Positions 18,654-27,303 of a stretch of 64,000 nt of DNA are shown piece after piece. Source of the stretch: Pseudomaricurvus albidus (GTDB lineage Bacteria; Pseudomonadota; Gammaproteobacteria; Pseudomonadales; Cellvibrionaceae). The stretch is taken from assembly GCF_018863235.1 (NCBI RefSeq), contig NZ_JAHKRS010000007.1, positions 124,001-188,000 of the forward strand, written 5' to 3'. Each line of letters begins with the position of its first letter. Within the stretch, counting starts at the first letter, position 1. The notes beneath the pieces are model-generated. The model did not search any database and had not been told where the DNA came from. It saw only the letters and a program-made list of their open reading frames with translations. The translations under genes were made by a program, and so were the position numbers.

Positions 18654-19145
18654 TTACTGACCCGCAGCAGTCGCCTGTGCATTGCTCATGCCGCTGATGA
18701 TGGAGCTTGCCACCATGTCTTCCTGCATTCCGGCGTTAAGCGCCAGGGTCTGCACGTCGGCGGCCAACGTGGGGCGTTCTGATACGACGGCACTGATCAG
18801 TTCGGGATGGTTTTCACCCGCGTTATTGTTCAACAGACCATTCAGCTCAGCCAACATTTGCGCATCTGAGACACCACTGATGCTGTCGTGAGCATTGACC
18901 AGGGCAATGGTCAGATCCGCCTGAGCGACACTGGCGGAGAGCTGATTGATGGCTTGCTCTGCCTGCACTGCACGGATGGCTTGGTTGGCGCCGGCAACGG
19001 ACAAAGCCAGCTCCGCGCTGGCTACACTGCCATGGAGAGTGTTCAGTACCTGTTGTGCGTCGGAACGGGTGTCTGCGTGAGCCGCTGTCAATGGCAGGGC
19101 CAGGGCGATACCCATGGCAATCAGGGAAGATTTTACATTCATCAT
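18654..19145 (-). CDS. Small exported alpha-helical protein of unknown function
   Basis: I do not recognise this gene. It codes for 163 residues with a clear signal peptide (MMNVKSSLIAMGIALALPLTAAHA, cut near AHA-DTRSD), giving a small periplasmic protein. The mature part is rich in Ala, Gln, Asn and Ser, looks wholly helical and has two internal similar stretches (SVASAELALSVAGANQAI and SVAQADLTIALVNAHDSI). No cysteines or known motif. The ATG at 19145 is chosen over the upstream in-frame codon because AAGAGG lies seven bases before it. Stands alone between a REP-like element and the SDR gene. Confidence 0.65.
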   Translation of the reverse strand: MMNVKSSLIAMGIALALPLTAAHADTRSDAQQVLNTLHGSVASAELALSVAGANQAIRAVQAEQAINQLSASVAQADLTIALVNAHDSISGVSDAQMLAELNGLLNNNAGENHPELISAVVSERPTLAADVQTLALNAGMQEDMVASSIISGMSNAQATAAGQ

Positions 19146-19232
19146 GGTCGAACCTCTTCTACGCAAGAATTATTGTGATTGATTTTTGAGCGTTTGGCAG
19201 ATTCTAGCCGGTTGGTGAGAATGTTGCAATTC

Positions 19233-19304
19233 GTGCCATTCGTAGTGTCATTCGTAGTGCCGTCAATAGTGCCATCAATAGTGTCGTAAATAGCGCCACC
19301 CGTT
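19233..19304. repeat. 12-bp tandem repeat, about six units
   Basis: Six successive 12-base units with consensus GTGCCATCAATA / GTGTCATTCGTA run without gaps through the intergenic region between the small exported protein gene and the SDR gene. The last unit is degenerate. The role is unknown. Confidence 0.75.
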
Positions 19305-19469
19305 CGTCTGGCAAATACCCCTCTCGAATCGTAGTGGCACTTCGCCGACTACACTTACCTTATCTCGAGTTGAATGTTCCAACACCGTCGTGACTTTTCA
19401 AACGCGGAACACCTTGACGACAGTACATGACAACGAAAATCAATAATCAGGTGAAATCAGGAGAGAGTT

Positions 19470-20276
19470 ATGGCTATAACCCTGGACTTTACAAATAAAA
19501 CGGTCGTGGTTGTGGGAGGTACCAGCGGTATTAACCGCGGTGTCGCTGAAGAATTTGCCCGTCAGGGCGCCAGAGTGGCTGTTGCGAGCCGGTCGCAGGA
19601 TAAGGTGGATGACACAGTGGCAAGTCTCAAGGCGTTGGGGGCAGAGGCGATGGGATTCTGCGCTGATGTTCGCAGCCCGGAGGCTGTTGTAGCCGGCTTG
19701 GCCGAAGTCCATGAGGCCTTTGGCGACTTTGATGTCTTGGTGTCAGGTGCTGCAGGCAACTTTCCGGCAACCGCGAAAGGGATGTCGACCAATGCCTTCA
19801 AGGCGGTGGTGGAGATTGATCTGCTGGGCACCTTCCACGTGATGAAAGGCGCGTATCAATACCTGAAAAAGCCGGGTGCCAGCATCATCAACATCTCGGC
19901 TCCACAGGCTTTTCTGCCAATGATGGCGCAAAGCCACGTCTGTGCTGCCAAAGCCGGGGTCGATATGGTGACTCGCACATTGGCCATGGAGTGGGGGCCG
20001 GAGGGCATTCGCATCAATTCGGTGGTGCCGGGCCCCATTGATAAAACGGAAGGCATGGATCGATTGGCGCCGACGGAAGAGTTGCGTCAGCTTACCGTGG
20101 AATCGGTACCGATGAAGCGCATGGGCGAAACTACCGATATTGCCAACGCCTGCCTGTTCCTAAGCTCAGATCTGGCCGCTTACGTCAGTGGGGTTATTTT
20201 GCCGGTGGATGGAGGCTGGTCGCAGGGTGGTTGCGGTGGTATGAGCCATGCGTTGATGGGATTTGCATCTCTCTGA
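19470..20276 (+). CDS. SDR oxidoreductase, 2,4-dienoyl-CoA reductase-like
   Basis: 268-residue Rossmann-fold dehydrogenase: NAD(P) motif GGTSGINRG at the N-terminus, then AAGNFPATA and the helix NAFKAVVEIDLLGTFHVMKG. The classical active-site Tyr-x-x-x-Lys is not there: the region reads SHVCAAKAGVDMVTRTLAMEWGPEG, with Val where Tyr is expected. This pattern, together with AAGNF and the PGPI turn, matches the eukaryotic-type 2,4-dienoyl-CoA reductases (DECR), which also lack the standard YxxxK, so a role in degradation of unsaturated fatty acids is likely. Transcribed alone; converges with the TonB receptor gene on a shared terminator. Confidence 0.8.
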   Translation: MAITLDFTNKTVVVVGGTSGINRGVAEEFARQGARVAVASRSQDKVDDTVASLKALGAEAMGFCADVRSPEAVVAGLAEVHEAFGDFDVLVSGAAGNFPATAKGMSTNAFKAVVEIDLLGTFHVMKGAYQYLKKPGASIINISAPQAFLPMMAQSHVCAAKAGVDMVTRTLAMEWGPEGIRINSVVPGPIDKTEGMDRLAPTEELRQLTVESVPMKRMGETTDIANACLFLSSDLAAYVSGVILPVDGGWSQGGCGGMSHALMGFASL

Positions 20277-20315
20277 CATCGCAAAGGGGTGTAAAAGCGT
20301 TAAGGAAAAGTCGCA

Positions 20316-20348
20316 TAAAAAAACCGGCCATGGGAGGCCGGTTTTTTT
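20316..20348. terminator. Bidirectional terminator between SDR and TonB receptor genes
   Basis: Stem ACCGGCC / GGCCGGT flanked by a seven-A run on the left and a seven-T run on the right, placed between two convergent genes, so it can serve both. Confidence 0.9.
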
Positions 20349-20368
20349 GTCGGATCCAAATTTGACCC

Positions 20369-22855
20369 TTAGAAGCGATAGGTCAAATCCAGGCCGTACA
20401 TGCGTGGCAGACGACGCGCCACCGTATAAGAGCCAATGGCGCCGCCGGGGCCAACGAAGTCACGAATGTCTTCCTCGTCCGTCACGTTGTTAACCCATAA
20501 CGAGGCCGACCAGTTATCGCTGGCACTGTTATAGGTAGCGCGGGCGTTGGCGCGATAGAAAGAATCCAGTCGATCACGAGCTTGACCATCGGCTTCGTCA
20601 ACCCAGCTGTAGTCTGCACGCAGTACCAGTTCACCGGTGGAATCAAACGGAATGGTGTATTCCGTCATCACGTAAAACGTGTTTTCCGGAGTGTTAACCA
20701 GAGATTTACCGGTATCGTCGTCTTCATCAAGAATGACATCGTAATCGGTGATCTCGGTTTTGATGTAGCTGTAGTTGGCAGAGACAAACCACTGATCGGT
20801 AACTGACCAGTAGAGTTCCATGTCCACACCTTTACCTTCTGCATCGAGGGTGGTGATGTTGTAGCTTGGAATGGGGGTACCAATCAGGTTCAGATCCTGC
20901 TTATTGTCGTACTCATAATAGTAGGCAGAAGCATTAAAGCGCATCTTGCCATCCAGGAACTCGCCCTTATAGCCCAGCTCATAGTTGGTCACTTCTTCCT
21001 GATCGAAAGAAGGCTCAACACCGGGGCCAAAACTCAGGCTGTTGAAGCCGCCGGATTTAAAACCGGTAGCAACAGAACCATAGACCATGGAACCGTCGTT
21101 AAAGGTGTAATCCATCACAAAACGGCCGGACAGTGCGCCCCAGTCATCGCTGTATTTCTGGGCTACATTGCCACCATCAATCCCGTTGTTGTAGAAAAAC
21201 AGGCCCAGTGGCTGGGGTTGACTGGTCAACGGATTAATAAACAGAGAGTTACCAGGGTTGTAGCCTGTCTTAACGGTAAATTCTTTCTCGTCGTAGGTGT
21301 AGCGAAGACCAGCGGTAATATTCAGGTTTTCAGTTACCGAATAGGTCGCATCGCCGTAAATCGCCGTACTTTCGTATGTGCCGGTGTTATGGACTGATTC
21401 CACCCAATTAGGATCTTCACTGATATTACCTGCAACTTGCGGCTGTAAATAGTTCAGAGGCAGCCCGGTGAGTTGATTGAGGAAGGTGGCAAGGGACAAG
21501 CCTGTTTGCGCATAAGCATCCTCAATAGCACGTACACCATTCACGACTTCAGCGATTTCTTTATCGTTGGAATTGCTGTCCAGTCCAAGAGCAGCGCCTG
21601 GTAGCCCGAGACCTTGATAGGCATCAACATCGTTCAGCAAGGCTGTGTAGATCGCGAAGTTTTCCAGCATACTGGTCGTGGCGATGGCATCGGTGGTGTG
21701 ATCCACATGCTCGCGGCTATAGGTGGCACCCAGAGTCCATTTCAGACGATCCGTTTCGCCGGTGAGGCGGAATTCCTGACTGAACTGATCCTGATCGTCA
21801 ATGTTTTCTGATGCGAAGTAGTGACCGGGGTCGGAAGAACCATCTTCATCGTTGATGAAGTTGACGTTCATGCTGCGCCAGGCCGTCAAAGAGGTGAAGG
21901 TGGCGTTATCGAAGAAATAGTTAAATTCCAGTGACGTACCAAACAGATCGCGTTCTTCCAGCGATTGCACGTCGGTACTGATATCGCCGTACAAGTCATA
22001 GGGCTCATCGAAGACGCCCGCGTTATAGACACTCTCGGTAGTGGTATATACCGTACCGGAACCCTGACTCATATCACTGTATTCACCGCGCCAGAGTAGC
22101 TGAGCCTTGTCATTGGGCTCCCACAAAATGGACGCGCGGAAAGATTGGCTGTCTGTGTCATTCAGATCGCGGCCATTGGCATTTTCCAAATAACCGTCCC
22201 GACGGTTTACCGAGCCGCCGAAGCGAATCGCCACGGTCTCAGAAACGGGCGTATTGTAAGTAAAGTCCAGCTTGGTGCGGCTGTAGTCGCCAACACTGCC
22301 GGTTACCGAACCTTCCTGCCCTTCGAGAGACGGCTTCTTGGTAATGTAGTTGATGGCACCACCGGTGGCGTTACGGCCGAACAGGGTTCCCTGTGGACCT
22401 TTCAGAATCTCGATACGCTCAACATCATCCAGTGGAATCTCTGCACCGGCACCACGAGCGGCGTACACACCATCCACGTACAGCGCGACGGCGGGGTCGG
22501 AACCTACGGTGAAGTCGTCCGTCTGAATACCGCGAACGTTGTAGGCAGGCTGGGTTACGCTTTCGTTGTTCATCGAAACGCCAGCGGTGGCCCGGCCCAG
22601 ATCGCTGACGGATTCAGCACCCATTTCCTTGAGGGCATCACCGCTGAATGCCGAGATGGAAATGGGAACACTCTGGAGGTTTTCTTCACGTTTCTGAGCG
22701 GTTACAACCACCTCTTCCATCAACGAGGAGGCGTTCACCTGTAACGCGCTGAAGGGAGATACAGCAGCAATGGCAATGGCGAGGGGCAAAGTTTTAAGGG
22801 TGCTTTTGGTTATCGCAACACGGTTGGTTGCGCCAGGAATTCTAGTATCACTCAT
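20369..22855 (-). CDS. TonB-dependent outer-membrane receptor
   Basis: 828-residue receptor that imports a bound ligand across the outer membrane with energy from TonB-ExbBD. Signal peptide (TLPLAIAIAAVSPFSALQVNA), TonB box region SSLMEEVVVTAQKRE, plug domain with VYAARGAGAEIPLDDVERIEILKGPQGTLFGRNATGGAINYITKKP, then the 22-strand barrel ending in an aromatic residue (LDLTYRF). The frame is open 90 codons further upstream, but the ATG at 22855 is the first with a usual receptor N-terminus; its ribosome site is weak. This subfamily in marine and soil proteobacteria is often linked to siderophores, but the ligand cannot be read from the sequence. Single gene. Confidence 0.92.
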   Translation of the reverse strand: MSDTRIPGATNRVAITKSTLKTLPLAIAIAAVSPFSALQVNASSLMEEVVVTAQKREENLQSVPISISAFSGDALKEMGAESVSDLGRATAGVSMNNESVTQPAYNVRGIQTDDFTVGSDPAVALYVDGVYAARGAGAEIPLDDVERIEILKGPQGTLFGRNATGGAINYITKKPSLEGQEGSVTGSVGDYSRTKLDFTYNTPVSETVAIRFGGSVNRRDGYLENANGRDLNDTDSQSFRASILWEPNDKAQLLWRGEYSDMSQGSGTVYTTTESVYNAGVFDEPYDLYGDISTDVQSLEERDLFGTSLEFNYFFDNATFTSLTAWRSMNVNFINDEDGSSDPGHYFASENIDDQDQFSQEFRLTGETDRLKWTLGATYSREHVDHTTDAIATTSMLENFAIYTALLNDVDAYQGLGLPGAALGLDSNSNDKEIAEVVNGVRAIEDAYAQTGLSLATFLNQLTGLPLNYLQPQVAGNISEDPNWVESVHNTGTYESTAIYGDATYSVTENLNITAGLRYTYDEKEFTVKTGYNPGNSLFINPLTSQPQPLGLFFYNNGIDGGNVAQKYSDDWGALSGRFVMDYTFNDGSMVYGSVATGFKSGGFNSLSFGPGVEPSFDQEEVTNYELGYKGEFLDGKMRFNASAYYYEYDNKQDLNLIGTPIPSYNITTLDAEGKGVDMELYWSVTDQWFVSANYSYIKTEITDYDVILDEDDDTGKSLVNTPENTFYVMTEYTIPFDSTGELVLRADYSWVDEADGQARDRLDSFYRANARATYNSASDNWSASLWVNNVTDEEDIRDFVGPGGAIGSYTVARRLPRMYGLDLTYRF

Positions 22856-23217
22856 GAGTGGTGCTCTTTTTGGTGTCATTAGATTTATTGTTGAGACAGC
22901 GCTATAAACTTTATTTTGAATTGCTGTTTGTTGTATAGCGTAGCTCGATCCTATCTTTTCAAACAGATGATTTAAAGAACAAAAGGTGAACGGTTGGTCA
23001 CCTTTTTGGCAGATATCTTTTTGTCGACATCTTGCTTGAAAAACGATCAGTTTTGCGGGGTGAAGTAGGTATTGATTCATCCATATATACAGCTTCGTTC
23101 TTAAGCGCTTTGTTTTGCAGGTCATCCTAAAGGGGCTTTATAAACAGCACATGACAGGAATCGCCAAACGGGTAATGAATTGTGGCCAGTTGCCGGTATT
23201 GGGGATAACCCAACCCG

Positions 23218-24675
23218 TTAATCGCGAGGCAACTGAATCTGAAATTCAGCCCCGCCCAGAGCTGTACTGTTACCAACCTGAATACTGCCGCCATAGGCAC
23301 TGACGATATCGGTAGAAACGGCCAGACCAATGCCCTGACCCGGTTTCGCGGTATCCGCCCGGGCGCCGCGCTGAAGAATAATATCCAGCTCCTGATCTTT
23401 GATCCCGGGTCCGTTATCGGCAACCATTATCAACAGATCCCTGTTCTTGTCCAGAGCGGTAATCTCAACCCGGTCGTGTCCATATTTGCAGGCGTTTTCA
23501 ATCAGGTTACCCAGTAATTCGAACAGATCCTGGTTTTCGATGGGGTAGCGCAGGTCGCTGGCGATATGGAGTTCAAAGTGAATGTTTTTATCCTGATACA
23601 CCTTGCCCATGGCTTTGGTTAATCGTTCAGCGACGGGCAGTATGGGTTGGGGCGTGTGACGCTTCTGACTGGTTTGCAATACCGCACGCTGGAGTTGGTG
23701 ACGGATGATGTTGCCCATATGCTCCAGTTGTTCTTTGGCAAGCTGGGTATTCACTTGCGGGTTTTGCAACTCTCCCTGCACGATGGCCAGAGGCGTTTTC
23801 AGGCTGTGGGCGAGATCCCCCAGCGTGTTGCGGTATCGTTCACGCTGTTGCTGTTCGTGGTGGAGAACCTCATTCAGGCTGTCGGTGACCGGGGTGATCT
23901 CGTCAGGGTAATCGCCGGTCAGCCGCGATTGTTCACCGCCAGACAGTCGCTTCAGTTCCTTGGCCAGACGTTTTAACGGGATGAGCCCCCAGCGCATGAT
24001 GATCACCTGGATGGTCAGCAGCCCCATGGCCAGAAAGCTCAGCCCGTACCAAAGCTGTTGACGATACTTTTTAACCTGCTGTTTATAGGCCTGTTGACTG
24101 TGGTAGACCTGAAACCGCAAGGGGAGCACGTTCTGGTCGTCGTCGACCCAGGTGAGATCATAGGTCAGGCGGAAATAGTCACCGGCGGCCTCCATAACCC
24201 GCTGGTCCGTTCTGAAACTCATGGCGTTGTAAGGCAGGGTGATGTTCAGGATGCTGATGGATTCAGATTGCCATAGCTGTTTCCAATTGGTGATTTGTTC
24301 CGGAGCCAACAGGGAGGGTGTACTGACGGTGGCATAGAGCCCGGAATCCACCACATTGTAGCGTGGCTCGTGCAGCTGTTCCGGAAGATACAGTTGGCCA
24401 TTCTGTACTTCGGCGGCACCGAGCAGTATGTACATCTGGCTGTTGAGTTGTTCCTGCTCGCTGGTGATGAGGCTGTCTTTAAAAGCCCGTTCCAGCAGCA
24501 GGCCACTGGCGCCGATAAACAACGGCAAACAGAGGAGGCTTGCGATAATAAAGCGTCCCTGCAGCGAGTTGAGTATCCGCACCTGATTGGCCAGCGGGTA
24601 GGGCTCACCGGAGGGAGGCGCGTCCCCGGATTGGGGGTGATCAGCGTTTGTGTTCAACCTAGCCTTGGTATTCAA
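23218..24675 (-). CDS. PhoQ-like sensor histidine kinase
   Basis: About 485 residues: first membrane segment near residue 40-62 (GRFIIASLLCLPLFIGASGLL), periplasmic sensor domain of about 140 residues, second segment near 185-210, HAMP-like linker, phospho-acceptor helix DLAHSLKTPLAIVQGEL, and ATP-binding domain with N box NLIENACKYGHDRVEI, G1 ADNGPGIKD and G2 GQGIGLAVS. The HSLKTPLA form is the PhoQ-subfamily signature. The start is unsure: TTG at 24675 overlaps the regulator gene by 17 bases, while TTG 24657 or GTG 24582 are alternatives. The regulator gene lies directly upstream on the same strand. Confidence 0.88.
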   Translation of the reverse strand: MNTKARLNTNADHPQSGDAPPSGEPYPLANQVRILNSLQGRFIIASLLCLPLFIGASGLLLERAFKDSLITSEQEQLNSQMYILLGAAEVQNGQLYLPEQLHEPRYNVVDSGLYATVSTPSLLAPEQITNWKQLWQSESISILNITLPYNAMSFRTDQRVMEAAGDYFRLTYDLTWVDDDQNVLPLRFQVYHSQQAYKQQVKKYRQQLWYGLSFLAMGLLTIQVIIMRWGLIPLKRLAKELKRLSGGEQSRLTGDYPDEITPVTDSLNEVLHHEQQQRERYRNTLGDLAHSLKTPLAIVQGELQNPQVNTQLAKEQLEHMGNIIRHQLQRAVLQTSQKRHTPQPILPVAERLTKAMGKVYQDKNIHFELHIASDLRYPIENQDLFELLGNLIENACKYGHDRVEITALDKNRDLLIMVADNGPGIKDQELDIILQRGARADTAKPGQGIGLAVSTDIVSAYGGSIQVGNSTALGGAEFQIQLPRD

Positions 24676-25327
24676 AGCGATAACCCTGACCGCGCACTGT
24701 GTGAATAAATTTCAGATCGGATTCAATCTTCTTGCGCAGGCGGCCGACAAACACTTCGATGGTGTTGCTGTCCCGGTCAAAGTCCTGGGCATACAGGTAC
24801 TCGGTCAGCTCGGATTTTGAAATCACTTTGCCCTGGTGGCGGGCGAGGTATTCCAGTGTGTTGAATTCATAGCTGGTTAACTCGATGGTTTTGTCGTTCA
24901 GTTGTACCAGCTTCTTCTCGTAGTCGATTGACAGAGGCCCGAACGTCCAGGTGTTGGTGGCCTGACCGGCGGAGCGGCGAACCAGTGCCTGCACCCGTGC
25001 CCGCAGTTCTTCGTGATGGAAGGGTTTGGTCAGATAGTCATCGGCACCGGCTTCCAGACCTTCGACCTTATCCTGCCAGTCGCCCCGGGCGGTGAGAATC
25101 AGAATGGGAAAATCTTTACCGGCAGCCCGAATGCGTTTGATCACTTCGATGCCGTCCAGTTGCGGCAATCCCAGATCGATAATCGCCAGGTCATAGCGGA
25201 ACTCTTCGCCGAAATACAGACCCTCGCGGCCATCAGAAGCGCTGTCGACCGTGAAGTTGAGCGCTTCCATTTGCTGGCGGATTTGCAATTGCAGTTGGGT
25301 TTCATCTTCAACAATCAGCAAATGCAT
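24659..25327 (-). CDS. OmpR/PhoP-family response regulator
   Basis: 222 residues: receiver domain with acidic pocket E7-D8, phospho-acceptor D51 (AIIDLGLPQLDG) and lysine in DDYLTKPFHHEE, then a winged-helix DNA-binding domain (ELTSYEFNTLEYLARHQGKVISKSEL ... VFVGRLRKKIESD ... TVRGQGYRFEYQG). Paired with the PhoQ-like kinase immediately downstream and with the PepSY protein gene 51 bases upstream, forming a three-gene unit. Likely role: sensing divalent cations or envelope stress, inferred from the kinase subfamily only. Confidence 0.92.
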   Translation of the reverse strand: MHLLIVEDETQLQLQIRQQMEALNFTVDSASDGREGLYFGEEFRYDLAIIDLGLPQLDGIEVIKRIRAAGKDFPILILTARGDWQDKVEGLEAGADDYLTKPFHHEELRARVQALVRRSAGQATNTWTFGPLSIDYEKKLVQLNDKTIELTSYEFNTLEYLARHQGKVISKSELTEYLYAQDFDRDSNTIEVFVGRLRKKIESDLKFIHTVRGQGYRFEYQG

Positions 25328-25378
25328 GTGTTAACTCCTTTGAAATCGGATGGTCATCCTGCGTTCAGCGTTTCACGC

Positions 25379-25765
25379 TCAGTTGGCATTGACCTTGACG
25401 TAGCGAACCTTACCTTCATGCAGCATCTTGACCTTGTAGTAGCCATTGCTGCGTTTCACACTCAGGACTTTGCCGGGCTGACGTTGCCGGGCAATGGAAA
25501 CGGCCTGCTGCGGGCTGATGTCATGGGTTTTCTGTTGTGCTTTCGATTGGGCTTTCTGTTGTACATTTGGCTGTACTTTGTGCTGTGCTTTATGGGGCTG
25601 CTGGGGGTTTTTGAACTCCCGACCGCGCTCAGAGTCCTTCGGAGCCGCAGTGGCCGACAAGCTGACACACAGTACGGCTGTCAGCAGGGCCAGAGCCGAA
25701 GGACGGCACAAGCGGCTGACGGATTTGAGGCTATTCTGCAGGCAAAAAGTTGCCTTGGTCTTCAT
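25379..25765 (-). CDS. Exported PepSY-domain protein
   Basis: 128 residues with a signal peptide (residues 1 to about 41, ending SLSATA-A), a Gln/Lys-rich low-complexity linker made of near repeats (KAQHKVQPNVQQKAQSKAQQK), and one C-terminal PepSY-like unit (DISPQQAVSIARQRQPGKVLSVKRSNGYYKVKML). Small PepSY proteins encoded beside PhoPQ-type two-component genes are a known arrangement, and the periplasmic protein may modulate the kinase; that role is an inference. Confidence 0.8.
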   Translation of the reverse strand: MKTKATFCLQNSLKSVSRLCRPSALALLTAVLCVSLSATAAPKDSERGREFKNPQQPHKAQHKVQPNVQQKAQSKAQQKTHDISPQQAVSIARQRQPGKVLSVKRSNGYYKVKMLHEGKVRYVKVNAN

Positions 25766-25874
25766 GAGCTCACTCCATGTTTTGATCGACTGTCTGGCAG
25801 TCTACACGGGGACGCGCAATTTTGCAGGTCGTTCGTCCCCGAATGGAACCGGTCATGGGATTCGTCGTCCCGAC

Positions 25875-26522
25875 TCAGTAACGCAGCGGTCTGACATTCA
25901 CCGCCACCTCAATATGCTTGCCCGGATGCTGATGTGCGCGCGTGTGGTAGGTTTCACCACGGTAGCGATAGGTGACATCGTAACCGACAATACGGTCCTC
26001 GTACTCGGTGCGGTAATTCACTTCACAGACTTCCTGATTCACCGGGCGTGATGTGTAGTTGTGGTCGCGATTGCGGTTGCCCAGATCGCGACCCACGGTC
26101 GCCCCCAAAACACCGCCTACGACAGTGCCGACTTTCTTGTTGGTATTGCTGTGTCCGACCGCGTTACCGATTGCGCCGCCGATGACGGTGCCCAGAATGG
26201 CCGGCGTGTAGGATTGATAACCACTGTCTCGATGTTCATAGTGGGTTTCGGTCCAGCAGGAACGCTCCGGGATATCACGGCTAACGGTTTGGTAAATGGG
26301 ATCCACGCGCGTGACCTTGGCTTTGGCGGTGCGCTGCTTGCCTCTGTGGTGGCCGTCGTTGATATAGCGGTAATTGCCATTATCGTAACTGGCATGTCGG
26401 TACTGATCGCCCTGATGGTTTTGGTATCGGTCGGCCCATGAGACGGTGGCAAACAGGCCGGCACACAGTGCGGTTGCCAGTAATAAGGGTTTGATTGCGG
26501 GTGATGTTTTTGCGGTGTTCAT
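25875..26522 (-). CDS. Glycine-zipper (Rick-17kDa/OmpA-like) exported protein
   Basis: 215 residues with signal peptide (LLLATALCAGLFATVSWA), a His/Tyr/Arg-rich region, then a glycine-zipper double hairpin (AILGTVIGGAIGNAVGHSNTNKKVGTVVGGVLGATVGRDLG) and a C-terminal YRTEYEDRIVGYDVTYRYRG beta-type segment. This is the common 'glycine zipper 2TM domain' envelope protein of proteobacteria. The ATG at 26522 has GGAG seven bases before it and is preferred to the GTG at 26528. The gap of about 110 bases to the PepSY gene leaves open whether it is a separate unit. Confidence 0.82.
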   Translation of the reverse strand: MNTAKTSPAIKPLLLATALCAGLFATVSWADRYQNHQGDQYRHASYDNGNYRYINDGHHRGKQRTAKAKVTRVDPIYQTVSRDIPERSCWTETHYEHRDSGYQSYTPAILGTVIGGAIGNAVGHSNTNKKVGTVVGGVLGATVGRDLGNRNRDHNYTSRPVNQEVCEVNYRTEYEDRIVGYDVTYRYRGETYHTRAHQHPGKHIEVAVNVRPLRY

Positions 26523-26674
26523 TCTCACTCTCCATCAATGCTGTCAGTCAGCTAATCTCTATAGGAATCAGATTAGCTCGGGTAAACTGAACCCTGCCTG
26601 AAGCCAAATTGAAATCGTCATGACTGTGAACAACGTCTGATTGACGCGAGTCTTTTGAAGAGAGTCTTGTCCCT

Positions 26675-27271
26675 ATGTCTGAAATAGCCCTGTTTCCCCT
26701 GTCGAACCCACTGTTCCCCGAACAGAAGATGACCCTGCAAATCTTTGAGCCACGCTATGTGTCGCTGGTCAGCCGTTGCATGAAAAATGACGAGGGCTTT
26801 GGCGTGGTGCAGATTCGTGAAGGGCGCGAGGTGGGACGCGCGCCGCAGGTCTTCCAGTTCGGGGTTGAAGCGCGCATCGTCGATTGGGAGCAGCTCGAAA
26901 ACGGGCTGTTGGGGATTACCATTCAGGGCTGCCGCAAGTTTACCCTGAGCAGTACCCGTGTCGAGGCGGATCAACTGATGATGGCCGAGGTGAACTGGCT
27001 GCCCGAAGAGCCCTGTGAGCCAATACCGGATCACTACGACGGACTGCTGGATTTGGCTGCCCAGCTGCGGCAGCATCCGGTCGTCTCACAGCTCAATTTG
27101 CCGGAAATCCGCAACAGTCGCGATCTGGGGTGGCAGCTCTGCCAGCTTCTGCCCCTGAGCTCACCGGACAAGGTTGCACTCCTGTCACTGAGCGATCCCG
27201 GTCTTCGGCTTGAGCATCTGGCCGAGCGGGTGTCGAGGCTCAGCTCCGGTGATGACGAACAAGAATGTTAA
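26675..27271 (+). CDS. Lon N-terminal (LON substrate-binding) domain protein
   Basis: 198-residue stand-alone LON-SB domain protein: IALFPLSNPLFPEQKMTLQIFEPRYVSLVSRCMK ... GFGVVQIREGREVG ... LLGITIQGCRKFTL, followed by a helical C-terminus. No ATPase or protease domain. Such proteins are common in gammaproteobacteria and may bind unfolded peptides; the function is not established. Single gene; the downstream LysR gene converges on it. Confidence 0.88.
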   Translation: MSEIALFPLSNPLFPEQKMTLQIFEPRYVSLVSRCMKNDEGFGVVQIREGREVGRAPQVFQFGVEARIVDWEQLENGLLGITIQGCRKFTLSSTRVEADQLMMAEVNWLPEEPCEPIPDHYDGLLDLAAQLRQHPVVSQLNLPEIRNSRDLGWQLCQLLPLSSPDKVALLSLSDPGLRLEHLAERVSRLSSGDDEQEC

Positions 27272-27303
27272 TAGCCCCTAATTCAGCGAGGCCGCCAGGC
27301 TTT

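Noticed and set aside
25013-25894. 293-codon frame opposite the response regulator and PepSY genes
   Set aside because: Overlaps two well-supported genes on the other strand; low-complexity translation.
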